A stretch of DNA of 64,000 nucleotides from Streptomyces endocoffeicus (GTDB lineage: Bacteria; Actinomycetota; Actinomycetes; Streptomycetales; Streptomycetaceae), in contig NZ_JAERRG010000027.1 of NCBI RefSeq assembly GCF_016741935.1, positions 1-64,000 on the forward strand, given 5' to 3'. A program made the translations under genes and the position numbers. Numbering within the stretch: the stretch's first letter is position 1; the number at the start of each line of letters is the position of its first letter. Below are positions 26,777 to 36,395 of the stretch, piece by piece. The notes under the pieces were generated by a model, which saw only the letters and a program-made list of their open reading frames with translations, did not search any database and was not told where the DNA came from.

Positions 26777-27699
26777 GACTCGCCTCCCAGCACTCGGAAC
26801 TGGATCAGTCCGAGAATTCCGATGAGGACGGCGAGCACATAGGCGATGGCCGAGGCGTAGCCGAAGTCGAAGTACTTGAAGGCGGTCTGGTAGAGGTACA
26901 CGCCGATGGTCAGGGTGGCGTTGTCCGGGCCGCCCCCGGTGAGGATGTACGGCTCGTCGAAGAGCTGCAGGGTGCCGATGGTGGAGAGGACCGTGGTGAG
27001 CAGCAGCGCGGGGCGGATCCCCGGCAGGGTCACCTGGCGGAAGGACTGCCAGGGTCCCGCTCCGTCCACGGCGGCCGCGTCGTAGAGCTCCTTCGGTACG
27101 GTCTGCAGCCGGGCCAGCAGAATCACCGCGTTGTAGCCGGTGTAGTGCCAGGTCAGCGCGAGGCCGATGGAGATCTTCGCCCAGAGGGGGTCGGTCAGCC
27201 AGGGGACGCCGTCGGCGCCGAAGAGTTCCAGGAACCAGTTGACCAGGCCGTACTCCTGGTGGAGGAGGACGGAGAAGACGATGCCGTAGGCCACCAGACC
27301 GGTGACCATCGGCAGGAAGAAGCCCAGCCGGAAGACCGAACGCCCGTGCAGAAGCGTCGAGTTGAGCGCCACGGCGAGTCCGGTGGCGAGGGCCAGCATC
27401 ACCGGGACCTGGACGGCGAGCACCACGGCGGTGTTCTTGAGCGCGGTCCAGAACAGCGGATCGTCGACCAGCCGCCGGTAGTTGTCGCCGCCCACGAAGG
27501 TGTCGGTGCCGCCCACCGTCCTGTGGAGGCTGAGCACGAAGGACCAGCCGATGGGGTAGAGCTTGAACGCCGCGAAGAGGGCGAGGGCGGGCAGGATGAA
27601 GAGGTAGGGGGCGAGGCGCCCGCGCGGTCGGCTTCTCCTCGACCGGGCCACTCCGGCGGGGGCGGTGGCCGCCGGCGCCTTGTGGAGGACCGCGCTCAT
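26773..27699 (-). CDS. Sugar ABC transporter permease (MalF type)
   Basis: This 308-aa permease has six membrane segments and the EAA loop KELYDAAAVDGAGPWQSFRQVTLP. It is the first permease of the CUT1 importer encoded here. It overlaps both neighbours by ATGA: the binding-protein gene upstream and the MalG-type permease downstream. Tight coupling fits a fixed 1:1:1 complex. Confidence 0.93.
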   Translation of the reverse strand: MSAVLHKAPAATAPAGVARSRRSRPRGRLAPYLFILPALALFAAFKLYPIGWSFVLSLHRTVGGTDTFVGGDNYRRLVDDPLFWTALKNTAVVLAVQVPVMLALATGLAVALNSTLLHGRSVFRLGFFLPMVTGLVAYGIVFSVLLHQEYGLVNWFLELFGADGVPWLTDPLWAKISIGLALTWHYTGYNAVILLARLQTVPKELYDAAAVDGAGPWQSFRQVTLPGIRPALLLTTVLSTIGTLQLFDEPYILTGGGPDNATLTIGVYLYQTAFKYFDFGYASAIAYVLAVLIGILGLIQFRVLGGES

Positions 27700-29057
27700 C
27701 GGACGATCTTCCGTCCGGTCTGCTTGCCGAGCTGGTCGGCGGCGCCGCCCAGCACATCGGCCGGGTCGGCGCCCTTGAGCAGCACCTTGGTCTGGGCGTC
27801 GGTGACCGCCTTGAGCGCGCGGGCGTAGTCGGCGGAGTAGTTGAACGCCGGGGAGGGCGCCTTGAGCGCCTTGAAGAAGACCTCTCCTCGCCGCTGTCCT
27901 CCGAAGTAGGCCGAAGGCTCGTGGAAGGCGGCGTCGTCGTACGTCTTCATCAGGGCCGGGGCGATGGCCTGGTCCCGGTAGATCTTCACCTGTGAGGCCG
28001 GGCGGGTGAGGACGTACTCGACGAAGGACCAGGCGGCGGCCTGGTGGGGGCTACTGCCCGCGACGGCGAGGTGGGTGGAGTTGACGGTGGCCGAACGGGA
28101 GCCGCCGGGGCGGACGGCCGGCGGCAGCTGGACGCGCCACTTGCCCTTCTGCTGGGGCACCTCGCGCTCGATGACACCGCCGAACCAGGTGGGCGAGGGC
28201 TGCACTGCGACGGTGCCCTTCTTCAGCGATCTCACCATCGTGTTCCAGCCGCCGGAGAAGTCGCTGACCAGCCCGGCGTCGTTCAGCCGCTTGACGATCC
28301 CCATGGCACGCACCGCCTCCGGGGAGTCGAGTGTGATGTCACCGGCGGCGTTGAAGTAGAAGGTGCCCTGGAGCTGGAGGAGCGTCTGGAAGAAGTTGGC
28401 GGCGTCGGCCTGGGAAGCGGGCTTGTCGATGCCGATGAGGCGAGTGCCGGTGTTGGCCTTGATCTTCTTTCCGGCCTCGATGGCGTCGTCCCAGGTGGCC
28501 AGGGCGCCCGCATCGACACCTGCCTTCTCGAAGAGGTCCGCGCGGTACCAGAAGCCCGCCGAATTGGCCTCCCAGGGAAGGGCGTTGACCCGGGTGCCGT
28601 CCGGGGAGACCGTGCGCCACAGACCCGGGGCGAAGGCCCCGCGGTATGTGTTCGCACCCAGCCCGCCCAGGTCGGCGAGTCCGTCCGGGAACTTCTCGGT
28701 GTAGCCGGGGAGGTAGTCGACGCCGATGTGCAGCACATCGGCGAGCCCCTCGCCGCCGGCCGCCATGGCGGTGGTGATCTTGTCCCAGATGGCTGGGTTC
28801 CCGATGTCCTGGACGGTCACCTCGATGCCCGGGTGCTTCTTGCGGAACTCCGGCACCAGTGCCTTGAGCGCGGTGGCGGGTCCCTGCCAGCTCCAGACGG
28901 TGATGGAGCCCTTGTTCTTGTCGCCCACGCCGCCGGCCCCGGCGGAACCGGTGCCGGAGCACGCGGAGAGCGAGGTGGCGGCGGCGAGCACGCCGCCGAA
29001 CTGGAGGAGTCTTCGGCGGTCGATACCGAGGGGAGTGTTCACGGGCGAGACATTCAT
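27696..29057 (-). CDS. Sugar-binding lipoprotein of the ABC importer
   Basis: This 453-aa extracellular solute-binding protein (family 1) has a twin-arginine signal (DRRRLLQFGG) ending in the lipobox LSAC, so it is exported folded by Tat and lipid-anchored. WSWQGPATALKALVPEFRKKHPG is the usual start of the mature fold. It is the first gene of the operon read toward lacI. The ATG at 29057 is chosen over the one two codons in. Ligand specificity is unknown; the GH36 partner suggests alpha-galactosides. Confidence 0.93.
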   Translation of the reverse strand: MNVSPVNTPLGIDRRRLLQFGGVLAAATSLSACSGTGSAGAGGVGDKNKGSITVWSWQGPATALKALVPEFRKKHPGIEVTVQDIGNPAIWDKITTAMAAGGEGLADVLHIGVDYLPGYTEKFPDGLADLGGLGANTYRGAFAPGLWRTVSPDGTRVNALPWEANSAGFWYRADLFEKAGVDAGALATWDDAIEAGKKIKANTGTRLIGIDKPASQADAANFFQTLLQLQGTFYFNAAGDITLDSPEAVRAMGIVKRLNDAGLVSDFSGGWNTMVRSLKKGTVAVQPSPTWFGGVIEREVPQQKGKWRVQLPPAVRPGGSRSATVNSTHLAVAGSSPHQAAAWSFVEYVLTRPASQVKIYRDQAIAPALMKTYDDAAFHEPSAYFGGQRRGEVFFKALKAPSPAFNYSADYARALKAVTDAQTKVLLKGADPADVLGGAADQLGKQTGRKIVR

Positions 29058-29132
29058 GGCTGATCCCTGTCTGCGGCTGCGTGCACAGCCGCGCCGTGGC
29101 ACGAGGGGTGACGCCAGGAACGTAGTACTTGC

Positions 29133-29152
29133 AAAGATTCGCTGCAATCTTT
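29133..29152. promoter_or_regulatory. Candidate LacI operator in a divergent promoter region
   Basis: AAAGATT-N6-AATCTTT is a perfect 7-bp inverted repeat in an AT-rich patch between the ABC operon (start 29057) and the secreted glycosidase-like gene (start 29294). TGCA half-sites recur around it. Confidence 0.5.
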
Positions 29153-29293
29153 CTGCAGACTTTATTTGCGATCCTGAGAGTGTCCAAGAAATCATGCGCA
29201 TGCTCATTGCAAGCTGGTCCGGCCGATTGCTAGCGTCACCGCCCCAAGGGCCGCCCGGCTCCCGTCCACGCCAGCTGACGACCGGGAGAAACG

Positions 29294-31260
29294 ATGAGAC
29301 CTTCCCGCCTGCCCGCGCTGTCCGTGCTGTCCGCGCTCGGCGCGCTCGCGGTGACACTTCTGCCCGCGGGAGGGACGCCCGCCGCGGCCACCCCACCGGC
29401 CCTGCTGACCGTCACCGATCCCGGCTTCGAGCAGGAGGGCGCGGGCTGGACCCTCACCTCCGGCGCCGGAACCGCCACCAACCTGCCCCACGGCGGCGAC
29501 CGGCTGCTCTACCTCGACGCGGGCCCGGGCAAGAAGGCGTCCCAGACCATCACGGCCCGCCGCTCCGGCACCTATGACTTCTCCGCGTGGATCGCCACCG
29601 GAGGGCCCGGCGCCCACTTCACGGTGCGGGTGAACGGAAAGGTCAAGGGCTCCGTCGCGCTGCCCAGCCGCCCGACGTACGCCCGCTTCACCATCAGCCG
29701 GGTCGCCCTCGCCCCCGACGACCAGCTGGAGATCGCCTTCGAATCCGGCGACGGCTGGGTCAACGCCGACGACGTCATGGTGTCGCCGTCATCCCCGGTG
29801 GACCCCGTGATCAGCTCCTCGGACCCGAGAATCGTGGAGATGTTCACCTGGTCGAAGCGGAAGGCCAGCAGCTGGGTGCAACTCCCCGGAACCACCGGCC
29901 CGTTGAACGTCGACGAAAACCACCGATCGGGAACCGGCACCGGTACCTACGGCCCCGCGTACTGGGCGGGCTACGCCCACCGCAGTGCGTACTACTCGCG
30001 CGACTTCGCCCACCAGCTCGGCGGAGCCGCCGTCCTCGGGCTCGGCGCCGAGAACAAGTCGATGCTCCGCTCCTACGCCGCTTCCGCCACGGCCGAACAC
30101 CGCTACTACCCGGTCTGGTCGCTCAACTTCGACACCAGCACCGCGCACGCGATCGACTACCACGGCCCCGACGACTTCGTCCGCGAAGTGCCCGCCACCT
30201 TCGAACTGGTGGAGAAGGCCAATGAGGCCTACCGCTGGAGCGGCGACCGCGCCTACCTCGACGACCCCGCCCTCTGGGACTACTACCGCCACGCGACCGG
30301 GGAGTTCGTCGATCTGCACGATGGCACCAAGGACAACGGGAGGTCAAGGTGGCCGAGGGCACGGGGAAGGGCATCTTCGCCGGGGCCGCCAGCTACAACG
30401 AGGAGGGCGACGAGCACCTCGCCGAGGCCGGAGACGGTATCGCGGCGCAGTACCAGGCGTACCGCGCGCTGGCGGAGCTCGCACGCGACAAGGGCGACCG
30501 CGCCCTCGCGGCCGCGTCCGCCGCACGGGCCGAGCGGCTCAAGGAGTATTTCAACGACACCTGGAGCGGTGGCGGATCGGGCGCGTCCATGGTGCGCGCC
30601 TACCGCACCGATGGCACGGCGGTCACCGGCTGGGGCAAGGAGAACAGCTGGTTCATGCCGATGAAGGGCATCATCGACCCCGGCCCCCGCAACGACGCCT
30701 ACCTCGACTACATCGACGAGCAGGCGAGCGGCCCGGGCAGGCCCGGGAACATCGAGGCCCTCACCTACCTCCCCGACACCTTCTTCCGGCACAACCGCGC
30801 GGACACGGCCTGGAAGTGGATGCGCCACATCTACGAGCAGCGGAACACCCAGCACACCGTCACCCGCCAGGGCCCCAACGGGGACTATCCCGAGGTGTCC
30901 TTCACCCTCCTGAGCCAGACGGTCCAGGGGCTGATGGGCGTCGCGCCCGACGCGCCCCATCGCTCCCTGACCACCCGGTCACGGCTGCCCAGCGGGATGG
31001 ACTGGCTGAAGCTGGACCAGCTGCGCGTCGGCAAGAGCACCTTCAGCCTGCGCCACGACGGCACCACCTCCTCCACCCTCGCCCACACCTCCGGGAGCGC
31101 CGCCTACACCTGGGAGGCCCGGTTCCCCGGCAAGCACGGCCGGATCACCGTCGACGGGAAGCGGCGCCCGGTACGGACGAAGACGGTGGACGGCATGACG
31201 TACACCTACGCCGTCGTCTCCGTGGCCCCCGGAATGTCCAGGACCGTCCGGGTCGGCTGA
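29294..31260 (+). pseudogene. Secreted glycosidase-like protein, frameshifted
   Basis: The first frame (29294 to about 30,340) has a signal peptide, a jelly-roll carbohydrate-binding-like domain (about residues 35-155, ending in WVNADDVMV) and the start of a helical domain resembling six-hairpin glycosidases (YWAGYAHRSAYYSRDFAHQ). After GTKDN the sequence continues in the next frame as EVKVAEGTGKG and runs without break to 31260. One missing G in the run at 30338-30340 restores a single protein of about 655 aa. It is divergent from the GH36/ABC operon and may supply its oligosaccharides. I cannot name the glycosidase family. The shift could be a true mutation or a sequencing error. Confidence 0.75.
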
Positions 31261-31430
31261 CCACCCTCCCCCGAACCGCCGCCGCACCGGGTGCCACCCA
31301 CCCCCGGTGCGGCGGCCCGCGCTCCGGCGGGCGGAGGCCGGGGCGCTCCCTCCGAGGGCCCGAGTGCCTCCTCGGTGCCCGCGCGCTGTGCAACGATCGT
31401 CGCGTCAGACAGTGCGGAGAGGGGAAGCCC

Positions 31431-32372
31431 ATGGCCGACCGGGCCGGAGACCGAAGCGATCATGCGAGCCGCGCCGGGGACACGGAGCCGGCGAGCGGCG
31501 CGGAGGAGCCCTCCGACCTGGGAGTCACCGTGGCCGAGCGGCTACGCCGCGTACAGGGCGGTCTCTCCCGGGCCGAGATGAAGATCGCCCGAGAGCTGAC
31601 CGCCAACTACCCGGCCGCCGGGCTGAACTCCGCGTCGGGGCTCGCCTCCCAGGCCGGGGTCAGCGCGCCCACCGTCGTGCGTTTTGTCGCCCGGCTCGGA
31701 TTCGACGGCTATCGGCAGTTCCAGCAGTCATTGCGCGAGGAGGTGCAGGCGCGCCAGGCGTCGCCGCTGACCCTGGCGCCGGTGATCGGCGCCGATTCGC
31801 CGACGTCCGAGCTGGTGGAGGCGGCACGGCAGGTGGGCACCGCCACGCTGGGGCAGACCTTCGCCGCCCTCCCCGAGCAGGAGTTCGATCACGCGGTGGG
31901 TCTGATCTGCGACCCGGCCAAACGGATCGCGTGCTTCGGCGGCCGCTTCTCCCAGCTCCTCGCCGAATACCTCGATCTGCACCTTCGGGTGCTGCGTCCG
32001 GGGACGATCGTGCACGCCCCCGCCCCGGGACGGGACGCGGGGTTCCGTGTCGATGTGGGCCGGCGGGACGTGTGTGTGGTCTTCGACTTCCGCCGCTATC
32101 AGGACGACACCGTGGAGCTGGCCCGGCACGTCCATGAGCAGGGGGCGAAGGTCGTGCTGTTCACGGATCCGTGGCTGTCGCCCGTGGCCGAGTTCGCCGA
32201 TGTGGTGCTCCCCGCGCGGGTCGAGGCGCCCAGTCCGTTCGACAGCATCGTCGCCCCCCTGGCACTGGTGGAGACCCTGGTCGCCGCCGTGCACGCGCGC
32301 CTGGGGCCGGCGGCCGAGGAGCGGATGCGGGCGACGGAGGACATATGGCGGGGCGGGACCGCGACGTCATGA
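31431..32372 (+). CDS. RpiR/MurR-family regulator
   Basis: This 313-aa regulator has an N-terminal helix-turn-helix of the RpiR type (SASGLASQAGVSAPTVVRFVARLGF) and a C-terminal SIS sugar-phosphate-type domain (CFGGRFSQLLAEYLDL). It stands just upstream of the permease-GS-amidohydrolase operon and probably controls it. Two palindromes follow directly (32370-32385 and 32412-32424). The ATG at 31431 has a GGAGAGGGG leader. RpiR regulators usually sense sugar phosphates, so its pairing with nitrogen catabolism is unusual. Confidence 0.9.
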   Translation: MADRAGDRSDHASRAGDTEPASGAEEPSDLGVTVAERLRRVQGGLSRAEMKIARELTANYPAAGLNSASGLASQAGVSAPTVVRFVARLGFDGYRQFQQSLREEVQARQASPLTLAPVIGADSPTSELVEAARQVGTATLGQTFAALPEQEFDHAVGLICDPAKRIACFGGRFSQLLAEYLDLHLRVLRPGTIVHAPAPGRDAGFRVDVGRRDVCVVFDFRRYQDDTVELARHVHEQGAKVVLFTDPWLSPVAEFADVVLPARVEAPSPFDSIVAPLALVETLVAAVHARLGPAAEERMRATEDIWRGGTATS

Positions 32373-32385
32373 AAAATTTGTTTCA
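32370..32385. promoter_or_regulatory. Candidate RpiR operator 1
   Basis: TGAAA-N6-TTTCA begins exactly at the stop codon of the rpiR gene. It is AT-rich in a GC-rich context and lies about 95 bp before the permease start. Confidence 0.5.
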
Positions 32386-32411
32386 GCATCACCGTTGACG
32401 TGACGCATGTA

Positions 32412-32424
32412 ATGAATATTTCAT
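32412..32424. promoter_or_regulatory. Candidate RpiR operator 2
   Basis: ATGAA-TAT-TTCAT is a perfect palindrome about 55 bp upstream of the permease GTG. It shares TGAA/TTCA half-sites with the site at 32370 but has different spacing. Confidence 0.5.
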
Positions 32425-32477
32425 GAGGGTGTCCGCGGGCCACGCTCATGTGGCCCCCTTCTGCTCGGGAGTACGTC

Positions 32478-33953
32478 GTGCCCGATCATCCTCATCCGCC
32501 ACGCAAACTGCGCCTCTGGGAGGCGCTGGCTCTCTCCGTCGGCCTCATGGGTCCCACCCTGGCCATGGGCCTCAACGGTGCCGGCGTCGCGGCCACCGTG
32601 GGCAAGGCGGTGCCCCTCGTCTTCCTGTTCGGTCTCCTCGGTGTCGCCGTCGTCGGCTACGGCTTCTGGCGGCTGACCCAGCACTTCCATCACGCCGGAT
32701 CCGTCTACGCCCTGGCCGGGGCGACCATCGGGCCCCGCGCCGGTTTCTTCGGCGGCTTCGCCCTGCTGGGCACCTATCTGGCCTTCCTCGTCTGCACCCT
32801 CGCCGCGACGGGTGTCTTCGCTCACGCGTTCCTGCACTCCCTCGGTGTGACGTCCACGGGCCCCTGGGCCGCCGTGGCGATCGCCGCCGGCCTGGGTGTC
32901 ACCGCGCTCAACTCGCGTGACACCCGGATCACCGCCCGTACCCTGCTGATCGTCGAAGGCATCGGCATCGTGGCGATGCTGCTGCTCGCCGCCGTCGTGA
33001 TCGGGCGCACCGGCACCGGATCGGCCCCTCGCCACCAGTCCTTCGACCTGTCGGTGTTCACACCCGGCGCCGCCACCTACGGCGCCGTGATGACCGCGAC
33101 GGTCTTCGCCTTTCTGTCCTGGGCCGGGTTCGAGGCCTGCGCGTCCCTGGGCGAGGAGACCGACGACCCCCGGCGCAACATCCCGCGTGCCCTGGCGGGC
33201 AGTGTGGTGCTCACCGGTGTTCTGTACGTCCTGATGATGTTCGTCCAGACCATCGGCTTCGGCACCGACGACAAGGGGGTGAGCGCGTTCGCCGGTGCGG
33301 AATCGGCGCTGGTGACGCTCTCCGACAGCTACGTGGGCACCTGGTTCTCGCTCGTCGTCGCCTTCACCGCGGTGGCCTCCGCCTTCGCCGCCGCGCTGTC
33401 CTCCTCCGCCGCGGCGTCCCGCATGGTGTTCGCGCTGGCCCGCGACGGCTTCGGTCCGCCGGTGCTCACCCGAACCGATCCCGGCACCGGCGCCCCCACC
33501 AGGGCCCTGTGGCTCTGCGGTGGCGTGGGAATCACGTTCACCCTGGTCATGTACGGCGTGGGCACCTCCGCGTTCGACACCTACTACTGGTACGCGACCA
33601 TCGGCGTGCTGTGCGTCCTGGTGGTCTACGCCCTCGCCGGAGCCGGCGTGATCGTCTTCACGCTCTCCGGCCGCGGCGCCGTCCCCCGACGCGAACTCCC
33701 CATCCCCCTCATCGGTTTGGGCTACCTCTGTTTCGTCTTCGTCAAGCAGTCCACCGGGCTCAGCGCGCCCTACACCTACTTTCCCTGGATCGCCGCGGCC
33801 TGGTGCCTGACCGGCGTCGCCATCATCCTGCTGGCTCCCTCGCTCGCACGGCGCATCGGCACCCGTCTCACCAGTGAGCTGAACGGGGACACCGGCGTCG
33901 GACGTGAACCGGGCCCCGAGCCGGCCGCTGACAACACCAAGGTGGTTTCATGA
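32478..33953 (+). CDS. APC-family amino acid/polyamine permease
   Basis: This 491-aa membrane protein has about 12 membrane segments. The APC signature is near residues 20-60 (SVGLMGPTLAMGLNGAG), and the conserved FLSWAGFEACASLGEET lies mid-protein. It would import an amino acid or amine for the enzymes that follow. The GTG at 32478 has a GGGAG site. The next gene overlaps its end by an ATGA. The enzymes downstream suggest an ornithine-related, N-modified or polyamine substrate; this is inference. Confidence 0.9.
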   Translation: MPDHPHPPRKLRLWEALALSVGLMGPTLAMGLNGAGVAATVGKAVPLVFLFGLLGVAVVGYGFWRLTQHFHHAGSVYALAGATIGPRAGFFGGFALLGTYLAFLVCTLAATGVFAHAFLHSLGVTSTGPWAAVAIAAGLGVTALNSRDTRITARTLLIVEGIGIVAMLLLAAVVIGRTGTGSAPRHQSFDLSVFTPGAATYGAVMTATVFAFLSWAGFEACASLGEETDDPRRNIPRALAGSVVLTGVLYVLMMFVQTIGFGTDDKGVSAFAGAESALVTLSDSYVGTWFSLVVAFTAVASAFAAALSSSAAASRMVFALARDGFGPPVLTRTDPGTGAPTRALWLCGGVGITFTLVMYGVGTSAFDTYYWYATIGVLCVLVVYALAGAGVIVFTLSGRGAVPRRELPIPLIGLGYLCFVFVKQSTGLSAPYTYFPWIAAAWCLTGVAIILLAPSLARRIGTRLTSELNGDTGVGREPGPEPAADNTKVVS

Positions 33954-35257
33954 CACTCTCCGCCGACAGCTCCACCACCGTCTTCGTCGCCACATGTGAC
34001 CTGGCCGGCCTGGTGCGGGGCAGGTCAGTGCCATCCGCCGCACATGACGCGGTGCTGCGCGGCGGCACCGGCTGGGTCCCCGCGAACCTCGCGATCTCCT
34101 CGTTCGGGCCGATCGCCCCCGACAACGTCTTCGGTTCCCGGGGCGACCTCCGGCTGGTCCCCGACGCCGCCACCGCGGTCGGCATCCCCGCCGACAGCAC
34201 CGCGCCCGGAATGCTGCTCTACCTCGCCGACCAGACGCTGCCGGACGGGCAGCCCTGGGCGTGCTGCCCGCGTACCTTCCTGCGCGACACCCTGACGGAG
34301 CTGCGCGAACACACCGGGCTGGAGGTCGTCGCGGCCTTCGAGCACGAATTCGTCCTCGACGGGCTGCCCGAGAGCGCCCCGTTCTCACTGCGGCGCTTCC
34401 GGGACGCGGAACCCTTCGGCACGGATCTGGTACGGCTGCTGGAACACACCGGTCTTGAGCCGGAGACGTGGATTCCCGAATACGGCGACGGCCAGTTCGA
34501 GCTCACCCTGCGCCCCGCCGAGGCTCTGGCCGCGGCCGACCGTGCCGTGCTCCTCAAGGAACTCGTCCGTGATCTGGCCCGGCGCCGTGGTCTGCCCGTC
34601 ACCTTCTCCCCGCTCGTCGCCACCGCCGGAGTCGGCAACGGTGTGCACATCCACCTGAGTCTGCGCGACGCGGACGGACGCCCCGCCCTGTACGACCCGC
34701 GGCGCCCCGGGCGGCTCTCCGCCACCGGTGCCCGGTTCAGCGCCGGCATCCTCGCCCACACCCCCGCGCTCACCGGCCTGACCGCGCCGAGTCCGGTGTC
34801 CTTTCTGCGCCTGACACCGCACCGCTGGAGCAGCGGCGGGGCGTTCCTGGCCGAGCGCAACCGCGAGGCGCTGCTGCGCATCTGCCCCACCACCACGCTC
34901 GGCGGCTCGGACCCCGCCGCCCAGTTCAACCTGGAATATCGCGCCGCCGACGCCACGGCCAATCCCTGGCTCGCGCTGGCCGTCCTGATCCGCGCCGGTC
35001 TGGCGGGCCTCACCCGGAACTACGACGAGCCCACCGTATGGCCGGAGGAGACCGACGAGTCCGTGCTGGCCCAGGCCCCGGCCCTGCCCGCGAGCCTCGA
35101 CGAGGCCTTGGACGCCCTCGAGAAGGACCACACCGTCCGGTCCTGGTTCGACCCGCGGCTGCTGGCCACCCACCTGTCCGTCAAACGGTCCGAACTCGCC
35201 CAGCTCGACGGCCTGGACGACGCGGAGCGCATCCGGAGGGTGCGGAATGTCTACTGA
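33950..35257 (+). CDS. Glutamine synthetase-like ligase
   Basis: This 435-aa member of the GS fold has metal-site glutamates in AFEHEF and YGDGQFELTL, the His in NGVHIHLSL, and ERNREALLRI and NLEYRAADATANPW. It lacks the regulatory adenylylation loop and is closer to gamma-glutamylamine (PuuA-like) or FluG-type GS than to GlnA. It probably joins glutamate to an amine or modifies the imported compound, using ATP. It overlaps the permease upstream and the amidohydrolase downstream by 11 bp. Together with that amidohydrolase it mirrors the two halves of fungal FluG. Confidence 0.85.
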   Translation: MTLSADSSTTVFVATCDLAGLVRGRSVPSAAHDAVLRGGTGWVPANLAISSFGPIAPDNVFGSRGDLRLVPDAATAVGIPADSTAPGMLLYLADQTLPDGQPWACCPRTFLRDTLTELREHTGLEVVAAFEHEFVLDGLPESAPFSLRRFRDAEPFGTDLVRLLEHTGLEPETWIPEYGDGQFELTLRPAEALAAADRAVLLKELVRDLARRRGLPVTFSPLVATAGVGNGVHIHLSLRDADGRPALYDPRRPGRLSATGARFSAGILAHTPALTGLTAPSPVSFLRLTPHRWSSGGAFLAERNREALLRICPTTTLGGSDPAAQFNLEYRAADATANPWLALAVLIRAGLAGLTRNYDEPTVWPEETDESVLAQAPALPASLDEALDALEKDHTVRSWFDPRLLATHLSVKRSELAQLDGLDDAERIRRVRNVY

Positions 35258-36395
35258 CCGGCTCGCCGCCGAGATCGAGCGGCTCCCTCTCGTGGATCAC
35301 CATGTGCACGGCGCCCTGCGCCATGAGGCCGACCGTGCCGCGCTGGAGCGGATGCTCACCGAGTCCGACCGCCCGATCCCGCCGTGGATGACCCAGTTCG
35401 ACTCACAGATCGGCTTCGCCGTCCGCCGCTGGTGCGCCCCCGCGCTCGGCCTCGCGCCGCATGCCGATCCCGAGACATACCTGGCCCGGCGCCGCGAACT
35501 CGGCACCGAGGAGGTCAACCGCAGACTGCTCAGGGCCTCCGGAATCGGCCACTATCTGCTGGAGACCGGCTACAAGGGGGAAGACATCCTCGACCCTCAG
35601 GGCATGGCCGCCGCCTCCGGCCGCCGCGTCGACGAGGTGGTACGCCTGGAGACCGTACTGGAAGACGTGGTGCGCGGCGGTGTCACCGCCGCCGCCCTTC
35701 CCGACCTGTTCCGCGAGACCCTGGCCGCCCGCACGGCCACCGCGGTCGGTCTCAAGAGCATCATCGCCTACCGCCACGGCTTCGATTTCGACCCCGGACG
35801 CCCCCATGACCACGAGGTGTCCGCCGCGGCGGACACCTGGCTCAGGGCGTGTGGAGAGACCGGCACCATCCGCGTCGACGACCCGGTTCTGCTGCGCTTC
35901 GCCCTGTGGTGCGGTGTCGACCGCGGCCTGCCGATCCAATTGCACGCCGGGTACGGCGACCCGGATGTCGAACTCCATCGGTGCGACCCGCTCCTGCTCA
36001 CCCGGTTCATCAAGAACGTGGAGCCGCACGGCACCGACCTGCTGCTGCTGCACTGCTACCCCTTCCAGCGCAACGCGGGCTATCTCGCCCAGGTCTTCCC
36101 TCATGTGTACTTCGATGTCGGCCTCGGCATCAACTACACCGGTGTGCGCTCCGACGCCGTCATCGCCGAATCACTGGAACTCGCTCCCTTCGCCAAGATC
36201 CTCTTCTCCTCCGACGCATGGGGGCCGCCCGAACTGCATTACCTCGGCGCCCTGTTGTGGCGCCGAGGCATGACCAGAGCCATCACCGCCTGGACCGGCA
36301 GCGGGGAATGGGACCCGGACGACGCCCTCAAGGTGGTGCGCATGATCGGCCGCGACAACGCCCGTCGCGTCTACCGGCTGGAGACCGCGGAATGA
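35247..36395 (+). CDS. FluG-like amidohydrolase
   Basis: This 382-aa TIM-barrel hydrolase has metal ligands in VDHHVHG (HxH), a Lys in VGLKSIIAY, His in IQLHAGYGD, His in LLLLHCYPF and Asp in FSSDAWGPPELHYLGA. The last motif is characteristic of the N-terminal amidohydrolase half of FluG-type proteins. It probably cleaves an amide formed or presented by the GS-like partner. The start overlaps the GS end, and its own end overlaps the M20 gene by an ATGA. Confidence 0.88.
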   Translation: MSTDRLAAEIERLPLVDHHVHGALRHEADRAALERMLTESDRPIPPWMTQFDSQIGFAVRRWCAPALGLAPHADPETYLARRRELGTEEVNRRLLRASGIGHYLLETGYKGEDILDPQGMAAASGRRVDEVVRLETVLEDVVRGGVTAAALPDLFRETLAARTATAVGLKSIIAYRHGFDFDPGRPHDHEVSAAADTWLRACGETGTIRVDDPVLLRFALWCGVDRGLPIQLHAGYGDPDVELHRCDPLLLTRFIKNVEPHGTDLLLLHCYPFQRNAGYLAQVFPHVYFDVGLGINYTGVRSDAVIAESLELAPFAKILFSSDAWGPPELHYLGALLWRRGMTRAITAWTGSGEWDPDDALKVVRMIGRDNARRVYRLETAE

